Positions 59,349 to 64,000 of a stretch of DNA of 64,000 nucleotides are shown here, in pieces (the stretch's first letter is position 1; every line of letters starts with the position of its first letter). The translations under genes and the position numbers were made by a program. A model generated the notes under the pieces. The model did not search any database. It saw only the letters and a list, made by a program, of their open reading frames with translations, and was not told the DNA's origin. The DNA is from Geobacter sp. FeAm09 (GTDB lineage: Bacteria; Desulfobacterota; Desulfuromonadia; Geobacterales; Pseudopelobacteraceae), in assembly GCF_008330225.1 (NCBI RefSeq), contig NZ_CP042466.1, forward strand, positions 2,118,501 through 2,182,500, written 5' to 3'.

Positions 59349-59813
59349 TTACGGGCGGGCATCTTTGTTCACGGGTTTCGGCCGGAGCTCGTCGCTGGTT
59401 ATCTTGCCGTCGTTGTTGGCATCAAGGGCCTTCAGCGTCATTGCTGCCTTTGCCATCTCGTTTTCGTCTATGACCCCGTCCGCGTTGGCATCAAAGAGTT
59501 GCACGACTTGATTGGGCCGCTGTTTCGGCTGAGTGCACAACACGGCCACGGAGATCGCGATGCTGGCAAGTGCGGCCACTGCGGCCATTGTGGCAGACCG
59601 TCCGCGGAAATACTCGACAAAGGCTTTCCAATTGACGAAGAGGTGCACCAGGCCTGCAACCGCAAAGGCATACCCGAGCCACTCGTGAAGTCCCTTCATG
59701 TTGCCGCCGACCTTGATATGCAGCGCCAGGATTACCCCGCTCACGGCCACGACCAGAAAGGTGATGGAGGTCACCGGGCTGATCCAGGCCCTCGAAAATA
59801 GCTTGTTCGTCAT
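59349..59813 (-). CDS. Membrane protein with DUF4405-like domain fused to a pair of EF-hands
   Basis: A 154-residue protein. Residues 1-95 form three membrane helices with conserved-type histidines (His32, His43 in LHEWLGYAF, His57 in LVHLFVNWKAF), like the DUF4405/cytochrome b561-like group. The C-terminal 55 residues contain two EF-hand loops, DANADGVIDENE (108-119) and DANNDGKITSDE (131-142), which are complete calcium-binding loops. The topology places the EF-hands outside if the N-terminus is inside. This combination is unfamiliar to me. The start has GAAAGGAAAC upstream. Ca-sensing of a haem or redox membrane protein is a hypothesis. Confidence 0.8.
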   Translation of the reverse strand: MTNKLFSRAWISPVTSITFLVVAVSGVILALHIKVGGNMKGLHEWLGYAFAVAGLVHLFVNWKAFVEYFRGRSATMAAVAALASIAISVAVLCTQPKQRPNQVVQLFDANADGVIDENEMAKAAMTLKALDANNDGKITSDELRPKPVNKDARP

Positions 59814-60129
59814 TATGTTGCGTTTCCTTTCAGGATAGTTGCCAAACGGCTCCGAATTTCAAACATCTTCCGTCTTGCATGACAAAACGCGCGGCCTTAC
59901 GTTTCACGAAGCATAAGACGAACAGAGCGCCCAAAGGTTACAGGCACAGCGGGAAAAAAGAACGGAAGAGGTCGTATACGCCTCTCGAGCCCATGCAGTT
60001 TATTCGGGCACCGCCGAAGCTTTTATCGATCTTTTCGGTTAGTTACATGACGCAGCACCGGCATCGGCACATGTGACGGTTGACATTAGCCCCTTCACGA
60101 GTGAAAATGTCGATTTAAATGGAGGATCT
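59814..60129. other. Intergenic region with a promoter for the CNNM/CBS gene
   Basis: No gene is supported. A promoter-like TTGACA (60079-60084), 17-base spacer and GAAAAT (60102-60107) precedes the GTG start at 60130. An ORF at 59879-60076 has no ribosome site and a biased, shadow-like composition. Confidence 0.5.
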
Positions 60130-61440
60130 GTGAATACCGTTCTCGTTGAAATATTCGTTATTGCCGTGATGGTCGTTCTGAACGGTTTTTTTGCCTGTTC
60201 CGAATTTGCCATCATATCCATCCGCAAGAGCCGCGTCTCCCAACTGGTGGACGAAGGGGACAAGCGGGCGCGCCTCATCGAGGTGCTCCAGCAGGACCCC
60301 CACCGCCTGCTGGCGCTGGTGCAGGTCGGCGTCACCGTGACCGGCGCCACGGCCTCGACCATGGGCGGCATCATCGCCGTCGATTACCTCCGCCCCTGGT
60401 TCCAGAACCTGGGGATCGGCTTCCTGGCCCATGCCGCCGAACCGGTTGCGGTCACCGGCATGGTGGTCATCATCTCGTACCTGCTGCTCATCCTGGGTGA
60501 GCTGGTGCCCAAGGCGATCGGGCTGCAATACGCCGATGCCATTGCCCTCAGGGTGGCCCGGCCCATCAGCGTGCTCGCCCGGGTCGGATCGGTCCTGGTC
60601 AGCCTCCTGACCGTCTCCAGCAAGGCGGTGATGCGGCTTCTGCGCATTCAGGGCAACCGTGAGCCCTTCATCTCCCGCGAAGAGGTGCAACACATCGTGG
60701 CGGAAGGGCACGAGAGCGGCGTTTTCAGCGAAACCGAGCACGAATACATCCGCAACGTTTTCGAGTTCACCCACACCTGCGTCCGCGAGGTCATGGTCCC
60801 GCGCACGCGCATGGTGGCCCTCGACCTGGCAGCCCCCCGCGACCAGGTGGTCGCCACGCTGCTGGAGAACATGTACTCCCGTTATCCGGTCTATCGCGGC
60901 AGCATCGAGGAGATTGCCGGGGTGGTGCACGGCAAGGACATCCTGGGACGGCTGGTGGCGGGCGAACAGCTCGACCTGGCGGCCATCATGCTGCCGCCGG
61001 TCTTCGTGCCGGAGGGGAAGAAGGTCAATGAACTGCTCAAGGAGATGCAGCGCAACCGCAACCAGATGGTGCTGGTGGTGGACGAGTACGGCGGCCTGAG
61101 CGGCCTGGTCACCAGCGAGGACCTGATAGAGGAGTTGGTGGGAGAGATCGAGGACGAGCACGATATCGGGGAACAGCCGACCATCATGACCCTGGAGGAC
61201 GGCAGCCTGATGGTGGATGGCCTGCTTTCCGTCTTCGATCTGGCCGATGCCCTGGAAATCAAAGTGGATGAAGAACTTCCCTTCGAAACCGTGGCCGGCA
61301 TGATCCTCCAGGAGCTGGGCCGTTTCCCCCTGAAGGGCGAGACCGTCGAATGGCACGGCTACCGGTTCCTCTGCGAAGAAGTGACCCAGACCGCGGTGCT
61401 GAAGGTCCGCGTCAGCCCCCTTCCCCCCGAACAGCCATGA
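60130..61440 (+). CDS. CNNM/CBS-domain membrane protein (hemolysin C / CorC family)
   Basis: A 436-residue inner-membrane protein with an N-terminal CNNM transmembrane domain (about 1-195, VIAVMVVLNGFFACSEFAII), two CBS domains (VPRTRMVALD; VVDEYGGLSGLVTSEDLIEE) and a C-terminal CorC/HlyC transporter-associated domain. Such proteins are linked to Mg2+ or Na+ homeostasis. The start is GTG at 60130 with GGAGGATCT upstream, consistent with a promoter at 60079-60107; a longer frame from 60073 overlaps that promoter. The AsmA-like gene overlaps it by 4 bases or fewer. Confidence 0.9.
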   Translation: MNTVLVEIFVIAVMVVLNGFFACSEFAIISIRKSRVSQLVDEGDKRARLIEVLQQDPHRLLALVQVGVTVTGATASTMGGIIAVDYLRPWFQNLGIGFLAHAAEPVAVTGMVVIISYLLLILGELVPKAIGLQYADAIALRVARPISVLARVGSVLVSLLTVSSKAVMRLLRIQGNREPFISREEVQHIVAEGHESGVFSETEHEYIRNVFEFTHTCVREVMVPRTRMVALDLAAPRDQVVATLLENMYSRYPVYRGSIEEIAGVVHGKDILGRLVAGEQLDLAAIMLPPVFVPEGKKVNELLKEMQRNRNQMVLVVDEYGGLSGLVTSEDLIEELVGEIEDEHDIGEQPTIMTLEDGSLMVDGLLSVFDLADALEIKVDEELPFETVAGMILQELGRFPLKGETVEWHGYRFLCEEVTQTAVLKVRVSPLPPEQP

Positions 61441-64000
61441 TGAAGCGTTCCTACATAAAGCTTTCCGGCATCCTGCTGCTGGTGGTCGGCACCCTCGTCG
61501 TCAGCCTGGCCTTCTTTCTGCCCTATCTGCTGGACATCAACGCCTACCGCGACGAAATCCTCACCTCCCTGCAGAAATCCCTCAACCGCAAGGTCAGCTT
61601 CACCCGAGGCGAGTTCAAATGGCACTTCGGCCCCTCCTTCGACTTCGACGGCATCACGGTGAAGGAACCGGACGGCAGCGCCGACTTTCTCAAGGCCGAC
61701 CGCATCACGGTGCGCCTGGCCCTGTGGCCCCTGCTGGACAAGCGTATCGTGTTGCGCGACGTGGCCCTGGAAGGGGCGGACATACGCCTGGTGCGGAACA
61801 AAGACGGAAAGCTGAACATCGACGACCTTCTGGCGCCGGGCAAGGAAGGCATGCAGATCCAGTTCCGCAAAATGCAGCTCAAGCGCAGTACGGTCCAGTG
61901 GTACGACATGGCCGTGGGCAAGGAGGGGCTCCCGCCGGTTGCCGCCACCAATATCGCCTTGACCCTGGATCACGTGGCCCGTGGCCGCAAGGGGAGCGTC
62001 AAGCTCGCCTGCGACATCCCGGCCCTATCGGGTCCCCCGGCCAGGGTCGTCCTGAACGGCACGGTCCGGCTCCCCGTAAAGGGGCAATCCCTGCTGGAAA
62101 TGGAAGTCAACGGCGACGCGGATATCAAACAGGCCGAGATCGGCCGTTTCTGGCCCTACTTCGGGAGTCATATCCCCTTCGCCAACCCGGGTGGGCGCCT
62201 GGACGTCGCCACCAGCCTCAAGGGCAAGCCCCGGGAGTTCGCCGCCAAGGGAAAAATCCGCGTCAACAACGCCGCCGTGACCTGGCCGACCATTTTCCAC
62301 GCCACCGTGGCGCCCCGTTTCCTCCAGGCCGAGTATGACCTGAAACTCACCGGCAAGCTGCTGGATATCAAGACCATCGACCTGAGTACCGACGGCTTCA
62401 GGATCAAGGGAAGCGTCCAACTGTACGATTATGCGGGCAAAGATCCGCGCATCGTCGCCAAGGCGGCCACTCCCGGCACCTTCCGCTATGAGGATGTGAG
62501 GACCTACGTTCCCTATGGCATCATTCCGGCCGACACCAGCGACTACATCGAGAACAAGATCAAGTCCGGGGTCTTCAAGCTGGATACCGGCGTGCTGGAC
62601 GGACGGATCAGCCAGATCGCCCACATGGAACGGGGGGATAATTACAACACCCTGCTGATCCGCGGGCCGGTGGAAAAGGCCGTTCTCAGCTACGGACCCA
62701 AGGCGCCAACGTTCAACAACATCAAGGGGACCATCGAGCTGAAAGGGAAGAATTTCAACCTGATCGGCATGACCGGTTCCTTCGGCACGTCACCGTTCAA
62801 GCTGCAGGGGTCCATCACGGAGTACAATACCGACAAGCAGAGCGACTACCCGGTCCGCATGGAGATCACCCCCCGCTCCCCCGAGGTCGCCTGGCTGGCC
62901 AGGATCGTCGGGGCGAACAAGCTTGAATTCAGCGGCAACTCCAACCTGGTCCTGACCGGCAGCGGCCGTTTTTCGACCTACCGGCTGGACGGCGAATGGG
63001 AGTTGAAGCAGGCCGCCTACAGCTTTCCCGGCGCCATCCGCAAACCCGCGGGCACGGCGAACCACCTGGCCTTCAGTTCGATCCTGCCGCCGGGCGAGAT
63101 CAAGCTGAACAGCGTGACCTACACCCTGCCCCCCTCACCCTCTCCGCAAACGCCCTGCTGCGGTACGGCGACAAGCCCCATCTCGGTTTCGAAATTCAAA
63201 CCAACCCGTTCTGGCTGAGCGAAGCGCTGCCCATCATGCCCATGTGGCAGCAGTATCGCCCGCGGGGGAGGGTCCAGGCCCATATCCGCGGCAGCGGCAA
63301 TCCCGAAGACTTCTCGGCCATGGATTACTCCGGCAGCATCGCCCTGAACACCTTTTCCTTCCTGCCGGACCCGAAACTGAAACCGGTCACCGGCATCAGC
63401 AGCACCATCACCTTCCAGGGGAACAGCCTGGAAACCGGCAGCATGAGCGCGCGCTACGGCGATTCGCTCCTCAATCTGCGCGGCCGGGTCAAGAGCCTGA
63501 AGAACGCCGAAGCCGAGTTAACCCTGGCGTCGCCCCAGTTCTTCCTGCGGGACATCAACCTCGCCCCCCCGCCCCCGGCCAAGGCCAATGCCAGCATCCG
63601 CCGTCTGCATGCCGTGCTGGCCGTCCGGGACGGCAGGTACACCATCAACCGTCTGTCCGGACTTTTCAACGCGTCCAATTTCAGCGTCAGCGGCGACTAT
63701 ACCGCGGGCGCCGCGCCGACGGCCAACCTGGCGCTCAGTTCCTCCAACCTGGACCTGAACGACCTGCTCCTGCTCGCCAGGCTCTCGGACCAGGGCAGCG
63801 CGGATAACCATACGCCGTCGCGGCTGAACCTGAACCTCAAGCTGGCCGCCGAGTCCGGGAAATACGACAAAGTGCTCTTTTCCCGGTTGAACGCCACGCT
63901 GCACCAGGAAAACGGCATCCTCTACCTCCAGGGCATGGAGGCGGGGGTGTACAACGGCAGGGTGACCGCAAAGGGCCGCATAGCGCCGGGCAACGGCCAG
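61437..64000 (+). CDS. AsmA-family envelope protein, partial and broken by a 1-base frameshift
   Basis: A very large envelope protein cut by the window end. It starts with one membrane helix (about 9-30, GILLLVVGTLVVSLAFFLPY), then the AsmA signature region LDINAYRDEILTSLQKSLNR, KVSFTRGEFKWHFGPSFDFD and many beta-rich segments. AsmA-like proteins are thought to bridge membranes and move lipids. The frame is lost at a 6-base C run (63129-63134). One added base continues with LTLSANALLRYGDKPHLGFE and stays open to the window edge (DYSGSIALNTFSFLPDPKLK and further). It begins at the stop of the CNNM gene (61437 or 61440). Confidence 0.85.

Noticed and set aside
59879-60076. A 65-codon basic protein
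   Set aside because: No ribosome site, composition unlike neighbours, and it runs over the promoter of the next gene.

Overview
This 64 kb window is GC-rich bacterial chromosome. It most resembles the Geobacter group (Geobacterales, Desulfuromonadota). The signs are a monomeric NADP isocitrate dehydrogenase next to malate dehydrogenase and a four-subunit 2-oxoglutarate:ferredoxin oxidoreductase, an indolepyruvate:ferredoxin oxidoreductase operon, a multihaem c-type cytochrome, and short dispersed repeats built on a CCACGGAGGACAC core. I found no phage, integrase, transposase or CRISPR array.

Layout. 1-5400 (minus): an operon for arylpyruvate and aryl-acid metabolism (iorA, iorB, carbonic anhydrase, paaK, ACT protein, branched-chain amino-acid type binding protein). 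5600-8200 (plus): an MCE lipid-transport-like set with a degenerate ATPase-like protein, an MCE protein and a TPR lipoprotein. 8150-11400 (minus): exopolyphosphatase, a Na/Pi transporter-PhoU protein and a HU/IHF protein. 11400-16000 (minus): a tightly overlapping six-gene operon with queD, queE, a creatininase-family enzyme, an unknown, rlmD and a TPR protein. 16200-19700 (minus): metY, a GAF-GGDEF cyclase, a membrane protein and tsaC. 19800-25350 (plus): a MarR-controlled TolC/EmrA/EmrB efflux operon ending in a methyltransferase. 25450-27800: a divergent YqhD-like dehydrogenase and AraC regulator pair. 27950-34050 (minus): TCA-cycle block korDABC, mdh, icd. 34300-39500 (minus): LysM lipoprotein, aspS, lepB, lepA. 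39640-45730 (plus): xseA, xseB, ispA, dxs and a TPR metallopeptidase, followed by tRNA-Pro. 46100-49700: small proteins, an octahaem cytochrome and an outer-membrane barrel protein. 49740-59050 (minus): an MdtABC-like RND tripartite pump. 59350-64000: a DUF4405/EF-hand fusion, a CNNM/CBS (CorC-like) membrane protein and an AsmA-like protein cut by the window edge.

The genes fit an anaerobic respirer. 2-Oxoacid:ferredoxin oxidoreductases feed reduced ferredoxin, the TCA enzymes oxidise organic acids, and a large share of the window is devoted to envelope transport and efflux.

Six genes (Na/Pi-PhoU, marR, emrA, dxs, cytochrome, asmA-like) are each broken by exactly one missing base inside a G or C run. 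I read these as probable sequence errors, not real pseudogenes, and annotate each as one gene. The most unusual biology is the MCE operon with a non-catalytic-looking ATPase subunit. Also notable are the creatininase-family gene in the queuosine-precursor operon, a perfect operator-like palindrome at the icd promoter, a 121-bp nested palindrome between lepB and aspS, and a family of about 125-175 bp elements with inverted-repeat ends.
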